Shown here in pieces: positions 38,549 to 51,966 of a DNA stretch of 64,000 bases. Where the stretch lies: contig CM043869.1 of assembly GCA_023846275.1 (NCBI GenBank), forward strand, positions 41,132,737 to 41,196,736, read 5' to 3'. The notes under the pieces were generated by a model. That model was not told where the DNA came from. It ran no database searches and saw only the letters and a list, made by a program, of their open reading frames with translations. The position numbers and the translations under genes are program-made. Numbering within the stretch: the stretch's first letter is position 1; every line of letters begins with the position of its first letter. Origin of the DNA: Vanilla planifolia. Its lineage: Eukaryota; Streptophyta; Magnoliopsida; Asparagales; Orchidaceae.

Positions 38549-41500
38549 ATGGATTCTTCCTCTACCTCTGTGACTGCTCAGGTGCCAACGCTCCCAATCT
38601 CCGAAGCATCACCATCAAACACTACAGCTAACAATCCTGTGGTTTCAGAATCTCCACCATTGAATTCAACCATTCCCACTGAATCTCCTCCAGCAACAGT
38701 GTCTCCACCTTCACCACTGCTCAGCCCTCCCCCTCCATCTTCTAAGCCTTCACCACCGTCACCATTAAGTGATAGTTTCTCCCCTCCACCACCAGTTCCA
38801 GATGTCCCATCATCTAGATCAACACCGAAGCCTATAGTTAGTACGCCGCCTTCAGCTCCTTCATTAATTACCAAGAATAACGCACCAGAGGACAAGTATA
38901 TTGGTCATGTTAGTGTGCAGCTTGTTGCTGGAGTTGCAGCAGGTGTAGGGTTATTCCTTGTTATCATGACCATCGTTTGCATCTGTTGCTGCAAGAGAAA
39001 GAAGCGACCACACAACTCTATGCAGTACTATGCTGATCCTTCTGGAAGGAAAGGTTTGTTTTTTTTTGTCTTCTTTCTTCTTTTTTATGCTAACAAATAG
39101 TTTTACAGTATCAGGAAAGTTCAACACACAATGTTATGGCTCTTTTTCGATCATAAACCCAGATAAATGCCTATTTCCGATTATAATTGCCTGAAAATTT
39201 TCATGTAAACAACATAGGTTATCCTTATAGATGGTGCTTAACATCTCACTTGCTAAAATTGGTGCGCTGTTTGATTGATTGTTTACCATATAGTTCAAAT
39301 CATTGTGCATTCCACAATTCAGAAAACAATTTTTATTACTTTTCAAAAAGTTTTAAAATTTTTATCTTTCTGTTAGGTACCAAGCAAGATTAGTTCATTA
39401 TAATATTTGATATCTATGTATCAGAGTGCTTTTTGTTGTTGAAGATGAAAAAAATTTAGATGTTGGAACTTGAGAGGTTGATACGAATGTATGGAAAATA
39501 AAGAGAATAAGGGAGATGGGAGGCGTTGCAGATGTTAGAGATTAATTTTTTAATAGCAAATCTTTATAATTGACTCTGTTAACCATGCACTACTATATTG
39601 AAATCTCACTACAGAGAATAAGTGAGATGGGAGGCGTTGCAACTGTTAGAGATTAATTTTTTAATAGCAAAACTTTATAATTGACTCTGTTACCCATGCA
39701 CTACTATATTGAAATCTCACCTTCTTGTAGCTTCAGACAGCATGTATTATACGAGTGGAGTGCCCCAGAAATGGCAGAAAGGCAATCAAGGAAGGGATCA
39801 TGTTGTGAATGTTCAATCACCTGCTGGAGTGCATGGGAAGCCAGTAGGCGGATGGCATCTACAGCCACCTGGCACATTAATGAGCAGTGGGGACATGAGT
39901 TCAGTCTTTTCTGCCCAACTTGCCCCTCCTCTGCCACCTCCATCCCCTGCATTAGCTTTGGGTTTCAACAAGAGCAACTTCAGTTATGAGGAACTTGCAG
40001 CTGCCACCAATGGTTTCTCTCAGGCCAACCTCTTGGGGCAGGGAGGATTTGGCTATGTGCACAAGGGGGTGCTACCAAATGGGAAGGAGGTTGCTGTTAA
40101 GTCCCTTAAATCAGGAAGTGGACAAGGAGAACGAGAGTTTCATGCTGAGGTTGATATCATTAGCCGCGTTCATCATCGTCACTTGGTGTCCCTTGTTGGA
40201 TACTGCATAGCTGGTTCACAAAGATTGCTTGTGTATGACTTTGTTCCCAACAAAACCCTTGAACACCACCTCCATGGTGAGCTTCTTCTGCTATACATTT
40301 TGAATTGCTCTCCACTTGTCCTTGAAACAAGGAGTTATGTAGTTTTTATTGCAGGGAAGGGGCTTCCTGTGATGGACTGGTCTACCAGGCTGAAGATTGC
40401 TATTGGATCAGCCAAAGGCATCAGCTACTTGCATGAAGATTGTGAGTTTTGTTAGCAAAGTGTGCATAAAACTTGCTTCACCTCTAACCTGCTCCTAGAT
40501 ATCATAGTTTTCATTTGCTAATCCATGTTTCAAAATCGACTGCATAAAGGTCACCCAAGGATCATTCACCGTGATATCAAATCTGCCAACATCCTACTAG
40601 ATTTCAAGTTTGAAGCCTTGGTAAGTTCAACTAGCCTCAGGATTTCAAATTTCTAGTTATAATTGTTTTTTTATATATGGTAGTCGAGGTCGACCTGACC
40701 TAGAAAGCACACTTTTACTTCTATAGCATAACTCATTCAAGGAGCAAACCCAAGTTAAATCTGGTTGTCAAACTTACCATCCAGAATTTACAGTAACAAT
40801 GACATGAAGTTCCATAAATATCCATAATGAACTGCTAGCTAGGTTATGAAATTTTTGCTGGATGAGATACCTCAGCAAGCGACTAACCCAAATAAACCAA
40901 TTCGATCATTTCAAGGGATGGTAGACAAACAATGGGTTCAATGAGGCATTCATTGAGGTAATATTTTCAGGGCTTTAGACCAATTTGATCATTTCAAGGG
41001 AAAGTAGATAAACAATGGGTTCAATAAAGCATTCATTGAGGTATTCTTTTCAGAGCCACACTTTGGATCAATTTGATCATTTAAAGGGATGGTAGATAAG
41101 TAATGAGTTCAATAAGGCATTCATTGAAGCAATCGTTTCAGAGCTAAACTTCGGCTGGCCAAAGTATTACAATAAACAACTCAGGGTTTGCCAAGAACCG
41201 AGAATCCTTACTTACAAAAATTTAAAAAATATGTTTCTCTATAGATTTTGGCAGATGGGAAAAATGCACTACAGATCCTGATAATGCACAACTCATAGAT
41301 ACTGTAGCATCTGTTGCCTTCCCCCTACAGAAGGAAGAACAGTGAAATGTAGATGAAGTGGGAGTGAAATAAATAGAACACATGTAGTTGGGCATGGCTT
41401 GGTGATGAATTTGAGAATGATCTCTGAATCTCTTGCTATATTGCTTTTTTTATAACTTTTGTTCTACAGGAGAAAGCTGCTTACAATATTATCCCAAATT

Positions 41501-43574
41501 GTCCATAATAACGCTTGTGTGAAATAAGTTGCCATATACGTAGTTGTGGATGATGTAGTAGTTTTGCATGGAGGATCAAAGCTAAATCTCTCTCAATACC
41601 ATGCTCCGTGCACACGCTTTAGTTCCATGGGAACAACAACAATTTTAGTTATGCCAAATTATCCTATGTAAAACTTACCTTGAAGTTTTTGGCCTAAGTG
41701 ACTGCCCTCTAGCTCTCGAAGTTAGTTCTTTAGACTTCTACGCCTTTATTCTTCAATTTTATGCCTTCTTTTATACATTGTCCATTGAATTATAATGCTG
41801 CCTGCAGTGGAATTGGAATCAGCATGCAAATAATCAAACAAGTCTTGTTGAACTTCTTTTAAAACTGTTTCCTTCGTTCCATCCTTTTTGGTTACACAAA
41901 GTAATAAACAAATAGTCGTTGTTCATCAGTGAACTAAGAACTAGATTTATGATGGATTTTGGTTCCAGTTTTTTTATTATAGGCTCAATTTAGAGCTCTC
42001 ATTTTGATCCCAATGAACCACCAATGATAGTTTACAATGAAAGTAAGGTCCATTCTATCCAAAATTACACTAAATTTAAATCTTAGGAAGTACAATCTGC
42101 TTTACACACACTTCGTATCTGTTGTACTATTCCTTTGCTTCGATTAAAGTACACTAAGCTCTGCTCATTCGGACGCATACATTTCCAGGTAGCTGATTTT
42201 GGGTTAGCTAAACTTTCTTCTGACAACCACACACATGTCTCTACAAGGGTCATGGGAACCTTCGGGTAAAACCAAGTTTCTCTTATGTAACTGTTCTATG
42301 ACTTAAAAGATCATGTTTGGATTCATGCTTTTACTCATAATGGTCAGATATCTAGCTCCAGAATATGCTTCCAGTGGCAAGCTCACCGAGAAATCAGACG
42401 TGTTCTCTTATGGTGTGATGCTTCTTGAAATCATAACAGGGCGACGACCAGTAGACAGCTCGCACACATTCATGGAAGACAGCTTGGTTGACTGGGTGCG
42501 TCTCGTACTTAGTCGTTTTACTTTCTTATGTTAGATACTGATAGAATAATCTCATTGTTTAGATTATTGTATCACAAAAATTATTGGTTTTAACAGGCAA
42601 GGCCAGTCCTTTCGCAAGCATTGGCTGATGGAAACTACGACGATGTGGCTGACCATCTTCTTGATGGTAATTACGACCCAATGGAAATGGCTCGCATGAT
42701 TGCATGTGCTGCTGCTTGTGTTCGCCATTCTGCAAAGAGGCGGCCAAAAATGAGTCAGGTATTGACCAACCAGTTTCATCTTCTTGTTTTCTGTTATTTC
42801 TTATTTTAAGCTTCTTATATGAGATGTGCATACGCTAAATATATCTCAGAACTGCTGTGTTTTCATTTACAAAAGCAAATTGCTGCTTTCCTTCACTAAT
42901 TAATGCCTGCTTGAAGGTTAAATAACTGGTAACCTGTGATACATGTTTCACTGTTATATCATGTGATGTTTATTAACCCTCATTTCTACTCTTGTTTTCT
43001 TAATAATTAGCCTTCTTCTCTTCGATGCCAATCTTTGATTTATTATAAAAAATTTTCCATAGTCTCCAGTAAAAGATCAAATCTGTTTCAAAAGGTTCAT
43101 CTTCTGCTTTTACATTCTTAACATGATCGTGTCCCAAAGGGCTAATGAAAAATGTATATACACGTTTTCTAGGACAACGTTGTTGATAACCTCATTAAAG
43201 ATTGTAACTTTTGCACCTAGTTTTTAACTGTTAAGATAAGATCAGACCTTGAAGATTTTACGATGCAATTGTGTAATTTTCAGATCGTACGTGCATTGGA
43301 GGGCGACGTATCGCTGGAGGACTTGAACGAGGGGATGAGACCTGGGCAAAGCATGCTCTTCAGCTCGGGCTCGGACTATGATTCGGACTTGTATGCTTCA
43401 AACATGAGGAAGATTAGAAGGGTGGCACTTGCGAGTCCCGAGTACAGTGGCGACTACAGCGGGCCGATAGCCGAGTATGGACACGGACGCGAACCTTCGG
43501 CATCCAGCAGCGAAGGGGGATACTCCGATGAGGTGAACCCGATGGGGAACAGGCACAGACTTCCTGCTGTTTGA
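38549..43574 (+). CDS. PERK: Proline-rich extensin-like receptor kinase (PERK family)
   Basis: Eight exons: 38549-39053, 39731-40276, 40355-40441, 40550-40620, 42189-42265, 42348-42495, 42597-42758, 43284-43574. All splice phases agree, giving 628 codons ending PAV. There is no signal peptide, as usual in PERKs. Residues about 20-115 are rich in Pro, Ser and Thr with PPSP-type repeats. One membrane helix (about 124-148, [15 protein letters not shown]) is followed by CCCKRKKR. The kinase begins at [13 protein letters not shown] (about 249). It has an intact P-loop (GQGGFGYV), VAVKSL lysine, [21 protein letters not shown] and YLAPEYAS, so it should be active. Family knowledge: plasma-membrane/cell-wall sensing kinases acting in growth and wound responses. 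The kinase is closest to PERK4-7 by wording; I cannot choose a member. The gene lies 2.4 kb downstream of SRF in the same direction. Confidence 0.94.
39502..39720. repeat. 111-bp tandem duplication ending at the PERK exon 2 acceptor
   Basis: Unit 1 begins AGAGAATAAGGGAGATGGGA at 39502 and unit 2 begins AGAGAATAAGTGAGATGGGA at 39613. The two differ at only a handful of sites over the 109 or so aligned bases. Unit 2 ends GAAATCTCAC, directly followed by CTTCTTGTAG, the splice acceptor of exon 2. Unit 1 ends GAAATCTCACTACAG, which is itself acceptor-like. Confidence 0.95.
40896..41157. repeat. Three imperfect tandem repeats (about 83-88 bp) in PERK intron 4
   Basis: Units start at about 40896, 40979 and 41067 with AYCAATTYGATCATTT. 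They continue AAGGGA..GTAGA.AA.TAATG.GTTCAAT...GCATTCATTGA and end in a TTTCAG-containing stretch. They lie in the 1.57-kb intron 40621-42188. Confidence 0.88.
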
Positions 43575-43591
43575 GGGATGTGTTGTGCCAT

Positions 43592-43597
43592 AATAAA
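43592..43597 (+). terminator. Possible polyadenylation signal AATAAA of the PERK gene
   Basis: AATAAA lies 18 bases after the stop codon. That would give a very short 3' untranslated region, so a later, less canonical signal is just as likely. Confidence 0.25.
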
Positions 43598-45933
43598 ACG
43601 AAAGCAAGGTGGCCTACTGATATTTGTAACCACTTCTCCCTTTTATATGTAAGAGCTGGCACAAATCTGTAATACTGGTTGAGGAGGGAGACCTGCTCTC
43701 TTCAACGACGCCAGCAAGCGATGACCAGTTGAAATTAAGCGAAGAAGCTTTTTTGTGTATTGTTCTATTTTGATTTATATTCACACTAAAAGTTTGTGTT
43801 TATAGTAACTGATTTGATACAAAGTTGAACAGAAGACGATCGTTGATTTGTTTCTTTGGTTTTTTGGTCCGATTTTTTAATCATATAAAAAAATATGATT
43901 AATTTTTTTAAAAAAAAATATAAATTTTTTGTTAGAAAATAAATTTGTTGATAACTCAGTTCAAGCAGGGAGCAGCCGTGGCCGGTAGTTGATTCAGTTA
44001 ACGAAATGAAAATAGAACAAAATTGTTTTCTTTTTTCTCTTCAAGTTTTCTTCATATTAGGACAAAAAATTATGGAATAAAATGTTGTAAATATTGTTAA
44101 TTTTTTAATAATTATAATTATTTATTAATTTAAAAATTAAAGGGTAAAATTATGTAGAAATAATTTGATATAGTTAAGCCAAAGGGCATAAAAAAGTTAT
44201 TTCGTTGAATGAAATTAAACATCAATGTAAAATTTGAACCCATACTTGGTAAAAACTAATCATTTTATTATTAGATTTCAAGTAATTGGCTTATGAAATT
44301 AAAATGCATGAATATATAACATTTTTATTTTGTGCACAAATTTCTTATTTTTCCTTAAATTTTGGTACTTTGATCATTATAGTTGTTATGCTAAAGATGG
44401 ATCGAAAATACATAAAATAGCAATATTTTGTTTGTGTTTCAAATATTGTACTAATTTTAAAATAATATAATATTTTATAATTTAAGATATCTTTGGAAAT
44501 AGTTTATCAAGAAAAGCCTATTAGTATTTGATGTTTAGTTTTTGAATGTTAATTAAATATCTTATATATTGTTAAAATAAAAATAAATAAATAGTTTAAT
44601 TAATAGTTTATTTTGATTTATCCTGAGCTTGATTTGTTGAGGAGTAGTAAAGGAATTATCTCAACATTAGTTAAGAAATTTTGCTTATTGAATAAGGATG
44701 GATCATTTGATATTTTGACATAATAATTTTTTTTATTCCTATTTTTTCTTTGTAGGCAACAAAAATCATCTTTTTTTTTTTGTTTTATCTTACCTCTAAT
44801 TTTTCAGACAGCCAAAACACCTTATGCTTATCCAAAATCCTTTTAATTCTTATCTTATTAATGCAATAACATTATATTAGCAAAATTATCACTTTAAATT
44901 TAAAATAATATCTATATCTTATTTTTTTAAAAAATAATAACTAATTATTTAGATATTCAAATCATAATTAGATCATTCTTAATTATTTCTTTCCACTTAT
45001 ATATTCAAATAAAATGTTTACTTATTTTCAATATATAATAAATTTTTTAAAATAATATTTAAATTATAATATTTTAATCAATAATACTAATATTTTTAGA
45101 AAACTAACTTTATTTTATTAAAGTATTTATATTTAAAGTTATATAACTTAAATCTAACTATTTACAATAACTTATGCAAAACAAAATTTTAAAATGTTAT
45201 GACTTGTGGGATTGGTAATATATTAAAAACCATTAAGAAAGTAAATTAATCAAAGAGAAAATATAACAAATGTAAGATTGTTCATAAAAAGTACTATGAC
45301 TATTCTACTTTTCTCAAGTTTGTTGTTACATTATCTGATCCTTTTATTTATACCTTTGTTTTTAAAATCACATTTTGTTTGATATTACTTTAAAAAAATA
45401 GCGAAAGCAAATTCAGTTCTTTAAAATATAATCATTTTAAAGCAACTTTTAAATTTGAAATCTTATTCTTAGATAGATCAATTTTTAAAATAATTTTAAA
45501 CAATCATGATAAAAAAGAATTCTATATATGTAACTATCCACTAAAATAAGGATAAAATAAGAAGGCTTATTCTGAATAAGAATAGTTTTGAATGATCTTA
45601 TATGATGATTCTTTTGGCTCATATTTAAGTCATTCATAATAATCACCACTTTGGAAAATCAACATAATGGCTTAATGGACTCGTCTCAAAAATATGTTAC
45701 CAGTGAATGATCATAATCACTTTAGATAACCAACATTTATGTAATTTTATATGTTCTTTATTTTTGTTTTTCTCTTTTTACATTTTTATCTTTTTGTATT
45801 TTTGTGATTATTATCACAAGTGGCACTATAATAACATCTCTTTTCACATTCTCTCACTTAGGGTTTTAGGCCATCATCTATAGACCCCAAACTCTGTCTT
45901 TGTCATGTAATGTAAAGAATGATCATTCACTGT

Positions 45934-46160
45934 TATGCAGTCTGATTCTTTTATGATAAATGAAGCAGATAATACAATCAAGCCTGTGGCACCTATTATA
46001 ACAGTACTATTAAGTGTTGGTCACCTTTTTCAAGGAACTCAAATTGAGCTTGTATTGCAACCTTTTCAACTTGCATTTGAAACAAATTATATAAAGCTTG
46101 TGGAGCCTGCTCTAGATTTTTTACATGTATGACACTCTTTTCCACATGACATTGATAGTT
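45934..46160 (+). pseudogene. Decayed partial copy of BIG5 coding exon 3 with its donor and intron start
   Basis: This segment aligns without gaps to 63774-64000 in the real gene. By my count 17 of 227 bases differ. The match starts inside the exon (about 45 bases after the real exon start) and runs through the splice donor (ACAT/GTATGACACTC) into the intron. So it is a DNA-level copy, not a processed one. The exon part stays open but has changed conserved residues: ALDFLH for ALDCLH, and AFETNYIKL for AFETKNIKL. Ten of the 17 differences are C in the gene and T in the copy, and one is the reverse. The match runs to the window edge, so the true length of the copied segment is unknown. No neighbouring BIG5 exons were seen beside it. 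Confidence 0.9.
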
Positions 46161-49100
46161 TGCTTTTCATTTTAGTTCATGCATGTGCATTTTGTCTCTC
46201 ATAGTAAAATTTTAATGTGAGATAGCATTGTGTTGCTATCCTGAGTAATGTTATGTCATTGTTTTTGCTATAGTTAATACCTTTCTGTTGTTGATTGTGC
46301 AAGTCTTTGTGTTAAAAAGTAAATGCCTTATTGTTTTTTACATGTTTTGCCCTTTTAAAATGAAGCAACTAAAACATGGTTTGGTTTCAATTTTATATTT
46401 GCAATCATCATATGTTATTTAGCTAGTTTTTAGTTACAAAAGTCCATTTTTGTTTTCTTGTCTACTAATAATAGATAGTTATCGATGAATAAATTAAACC
46501 TTATAAATTTTTGCCATCTTAGGCTGTATTGCTCTTTTATCTAGAATGTTGCCTTTCATCTTCTCTAATACTACATCTTTTACATCCTCTCAACATCCAT
46601 CTCAATCTTATTTTTTTCATTATTTTTAATTGTCTATCATTTTTTATCTCGTATTCAAAAATTTATGAGTCTAATGGAATCTTTTGGGACTAAGAAATCA
46701 TGTCAAATTCTTAGATGTTATTTTATATACATTTTGTTCTATTCTTATATTGCCATATAATAAAAAAAAGTCATAAAAATAAGTAAACAATATAATTAGT
46801 AAATAATGTTATAATAATATATAATATTATCAATATTATATTTAACCATAAAATATAAGAATTTTTCATCATAATATAATGTTGTTTGAATAAAACCATA
46901 TAAAAAAATGAAATTTTATTACATTATATGTTACAAATTTATTTATCTAATTTTTCAAAATAGTTATTTTGTTTGATCCTCTCATTCTTTAAATTTTTTA
47001 CAATAACATGTATTTGAAATAGTCAATATGTATTCTACAAAAATCATGTTTCTTAAATTATTTTATTTCTATAAATTGATTATCATGTTCTTAAGTTTTT
47101 TGCTTTAGATCATATTTATATGATTTTATCATTATACATACGATCCAAGAAGTAAACATGCACATTAAATCATATCTATGCAATTCCTTGGTTTTACTAT
47201 CTGATCATTAAAAAAACAACACTCTCTATAACAGTCTTTTCACATTGTACATTAAGATTCCATTTATCATGCTAATATGATCTTAATCACTATGTTTAGC
47301 CATTTTTAAGTCACTAATGGATTGTCTATTATTATCTTTATAATTTATCGATAAAATTGCATATTGTCTCAAACTTTGTAGAAGGTCAAGACCCATATTG
47401 CCCTTTTATGATGATTCAATTGTTCAACCTATCAGACACACATATCATTGTTGTACGATTAATTAGTTGTTGAATAATAACTTGGTGCTCCTCGTATTAG
47501 TACGATACTTGAATAAACCATTGTACAGTTTCGTTGTTGTCTTACGACCCTAGACCTTTAATTTATATGATATACGCTATTATATTGTACAAAAATGTTC
47601 TTAAAATTGTCACTTACTTTTCTACGATGAACCTAACACCATATACCTCTCTCGTTGACAAAATCAACCTTCTCTCCATCCTAATCACATACAACCAAGG
47701 CCTTTCACTACTTCCTTGATTGAACTTGAGTTATTCTTGAATCTTTCTTTCTCTTCTTCCCTCGTAATTGCTCAGTAACAACCCTACAAAGTTATTAGAA
47801 AAATAAAATGATAAAAATAAAGTATACCTTGTTGGTTATTAGTTGAACTTGTGAACTGGAATCCTCTCTCAATTAGAGCTCTCTCTACAGCTCATAGTAA
47901 CCTTTCATGATAGCAAATGATGTTTCGTTCGTTATCGTACTTGGCTTGCTTCTAACAATTTCCAATGGTAAATGTCGTTCCACACAACACATTGTCTTGC
48001 TCGATGTTGCGACCACTGGAATGCTCACAAAAATAATTCATGCACGAAAAAAGATTGACATTTTATAGTAAAGGCAATGAGGTTTAATTACAATTATTGT
48101 ATATTTATTTGTTTTATTTTATTATTTTTTTAATGGCAGAAAAGTCAAAAAATTGATAATGAGTGCACACATGCTTAATTGTCCTACAGCTGCTATGGAA
48201 AAGCACTTATTAAGTTGTTACAATACTGCCAAAAACATTCTTTTCAGACGAGGAAGCTAACGAAGACATTAAGCTTGATAAATAATATTTTGGATCTCTA
48301 ACAGTTTTGTAATTTACAAATTTATCCTCCGCAAAGCTTATTAGATATAAGTTGGAATTTCTGAAATTATAAATATATTAGCACTTCTGATATTATAATA
48401 TTTCTAAATCTATTCTACACCAATCAAATCTAACCAAAGCCAAAATATCTGAATTTGCAAATCTATCTTATGATATTTTGATGATTACAACTATACTTAT
48501 ATCTTTAAAAATTCATAAGAAATTTTCTTGATCTTTAGAAATTATAAATTCAATATTATTGAATATATCTCAATAAGTTTATTTTGTTGATATATTTAAA
48601 TAATATTTTAAAATAAATTTAAATTTATGACATATTTTTAAATATTATTATTATTATTTTAATATATTTTTTAAAATATGAATAATATATTTTAAAAATT
48701 ACTCTATCAAATTCAATAATATTTGATTATCTTCTTTACTTGATTTTAAGGCTTCACTTTTTTATATTGGTTGTAGATTGAGGGTTGTTACATATGAAAC
48801 TTTTAGGTCAATACCTTTATAGTGTTGTGAATACATAATTAAGAATTATATTATTGTATATAATATCTAATATGAATATTATGAATATTTATGAATATAT
48901 TATTATTACTAGTACATACTATAATATTATTATATATTACTAGATTTGTTATATTTTATATTATTTCTTATTTCTTTATTTAATTTATTGATTTTTCTTT
49001 TCTTTTTATCTATTTCTTTTACCATACCGGCTTTATTGGTTATCAATTTCGGTTGAGCCCATGACTATTCTTAATTCCATATTAAATCAATTTGCATACG

Positions 49101-51754
49101 ATTCCAAATTCAAATAAAATTTAAGGGATGCTATGGTAAAATTTCATTTGAAACGATGTGGTAGAAAGCAATGTACGACTTGAAGAACATGATTGGTTGT
49201 GGATTCTTACATCTACCATTTTCTATAAGTACGAAGATGCTCTTATCAAATCTTGTATTCAACCTTTGCTAACTGGCATGGATTTTGAGGCATCCTTGTT
49301 CTAATAATTCTTGAGTTTTGAACTTTGTCAACTCACATCTTGAAAGAAAATAATTATTAAGAATAAAATTCATAATTAATTAAAGTATATAGTTACACAT
49401 AGCTTACAGCATGACTCCAAAATATACTGTTTGATATTTATGTTATATAGCATTTACCAAATGAGCAAGTATCGATTGGCTCAACTTGTTATATGGTCTA
49501 ACACTTTTGGGTAATAAGGATATATGGTATAACATTTTAGAGATGCTTCGAGGGAGATAGCTCATATTTGTTACTTTGATAAATATGTTTTTCGTGAACA
49601 TTTGCTATATAGTAGAAGCAACTGTGTCACTATGTTTAGTTGTTATGGACATGAAGTGTTATTTCTATTATGAGAACTTCTTGTATAAATTTGGTTTTCA
49701 AAATTAAAATTTAATTATTTTATGTGATTTTTATAATTTGGATTTCAAAATATATCATGGGTTTGATTTTGATAAAAAACATAGTTTAAAAATATTGAAA
49801 AAGTTTTGTGGTTCACTTTAAAAGGTAAGTGGTTGTCATAGAGATAATTTTGCAACACTTGCACATTTTTGTTTGAAATTAGGTATGATCATTCATTTGA
49901 TTTTTTCTACATTTGCTATTTTTATATATGTGACTTTTATCTTTGTTTAAGAAATTTAAATTTAATTTTTTAAATAATTATTTTGTTTCAAAGAAAAAAT
50001 TTATTCATGTTAAAAAGGTCTTTAAAATAAACAATTAATTATAAAATAATGACTTTTAAATTAATGCTAATAAAAAATATGTAAACTATCATGAACAAAT
50101 GAGTGCCTTAAAAGGCCTATAGCTTCAACAAACGCAAATTTAGACGAGTTTTAGTAGCCATCCCACTAGTAGTTGAATGATAACATCATAATACATAATT
50201 ATTATTAATAATCTTGAATGCCAAAATTGTAAGAGTAGAATTGAAATCACTATAGGTGAAGAAGTGAAGGAAGAAACAATATAAGGGAAATCCATTCCTT
50301 TGAAAGCATCGTTGCCTATAATGATATTGGTGTGATTCAGAGAGACGATAAGAAGGAAGGTGATCATTTATAAACTTACAAAGTGCTAACAAACTTGAAT
50401 AGATGGGTTAGCTTTACAATAAGCCACATTCAAATGAAGTGAAGTGAGTGAGAGAGAGAGAGAGATACAGAGAGAGGTTAATAAAGGATAAGGATGAGAT
50501 TGTAAACTTGATGATTTTCTTGAAGGACAAATGCATTTGAGAGAGAAACAAACTTATTAAGGGTAAAATATGATGGCAAACTAAAAAACAACAAGAAAAA
50601 CAATGAAACATTTTTTAGCAATAAAAAAACAAATTACTTAGAAGTAGTTCAAGAGTAGAAATTGTCCACTCAGGTTCTCTTAGTTGCATAGATATATAAA
50701 TATATGCAAGATTAGTTTTAACATATATTTAAGTAAAAATAATATAAGAACTTACATAATAGATTGTGATACACATGACTAAACCTCTTTAGAGTATTGA
50801 TGTAGCAAGACTTTGGTTAGTAAGCACTTCGATACATATATTAATTACAATTTTGTCTTTATTTATTTTAATTAATTAAACTTTAATCATATATGTAAAC
50901 ACAATAATTGATAAGAATAATACATAAGGTCAAAATTCAAATATAAGCAATAAACATAAGATGTCATAACTCTTGCATCATTTATGGATTAAAAATAATA
51001 AAAACTTTTAAAAATAAATAATGATAATGTTTAAAGACTAAATATATTTTCTATATAGACTATATAAAGTAAAACGGATTTCTTAGAATAAAATTAAGAA
51101 ATGAACTTGTTCTTTTTTTTATTAAAGAATTCTTCTAAGAATTTGAAACTTTATCTTCACATAAAAGTAATATTATATTGTCATGTTTTTGATTACCTAT
51201 AATGTAATAATATATTGGAAACTCAATAGCAATATTTATATGATATTAATTATAATTTTTTTTGTAACAACTAAATTTATTATAGTTATAAATTTTTGTC
51301 ATACAATAGTAAATGAAATTGGTCAAACAATTATAATAACATTCGTAGAAGTAGAAAAATATGACGAATAAAAACAAATTACATCATATTATCAAATGAT
51401 AGAGAAAATAATTTACTTACAAAATAAAATTCATGAATTATACATTTAACTTATAGCTAAAATATTTTTTTTTATACATAATCAATAAATATTTATAAAG
51501 GTTCAATTGTCAAAAATCAAGAAGATTGAAATAATTAAAAATCATTCCACTTCTATTTTTTTATGACTTTTGTATAAATTATCTAAAAATGATATCTACA
51601 CATGATATTTATTATGATGACTAAGTTGATCTTAATGACATATGTAACCCAACAATAAATATGATAATTAAATTCATTTCAATGACATATGCATCCCAAC
51701 AAATATTATAATATTCGATAACTATATATTTGAATAAATAGTAAATATAATATC

Positions 51755-51777
51755 ATATATATATATATATATATATT
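51755..51777. repeat. (AT)n microsatellite
   Basis: About eleven AT units about 480 bases upstream of the BIG5 start codon. A run of about 20 T follows at 51854-51873. Confidence 0.88.
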
Positions 51778-51966
51778 TAATATATTATGTCTAAACCGCA
51801 ATAATCGTATTCTTTAAGAAATCCAAGTAAGCCAATGTTGATTCACTTTATTGTTTTTTTTTTTTTTTTTTTTCAAATGATGATCTACCCAATGTTATTA
51901 CTTTCGTAGCGCACCTCTTCCTAGGCCTCGTCTGTAGCTCTTCTTCTTGCGAGAGGAAGGCCCGAA

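Larger units (their letters stand above)
43700..51900. other. AT-rich intergenic region with a BIG5 exon copy
   Basis: Between PERK and BIG5 the DNA is AT-rich with stops in all frames, apart from the exon copy at 45934-46160. A (GA)n-like tract lies near 50448-50477 and an (AT)n tract at 51755-51777. The stretch at about 47400-48050 is less AT-rich and may be old mobile DNA, but no element could be named. Confidence 0.55.

Noticed and set aside
38578-38895. Gly-rich 105-codon open frame on the minus strand
   Set aside because: It is antisense to the Pro/Ser-rich first exon of PERK; composition alone keeps it open.
45934-46132. The BIG5 exon copy as a functional alternative exon of BIG5
   Set aside because: It lies 6 kb upstream of the BIG5 start codon, lacks the first part of the exon and its acceptor, and has changes at conserved residues.
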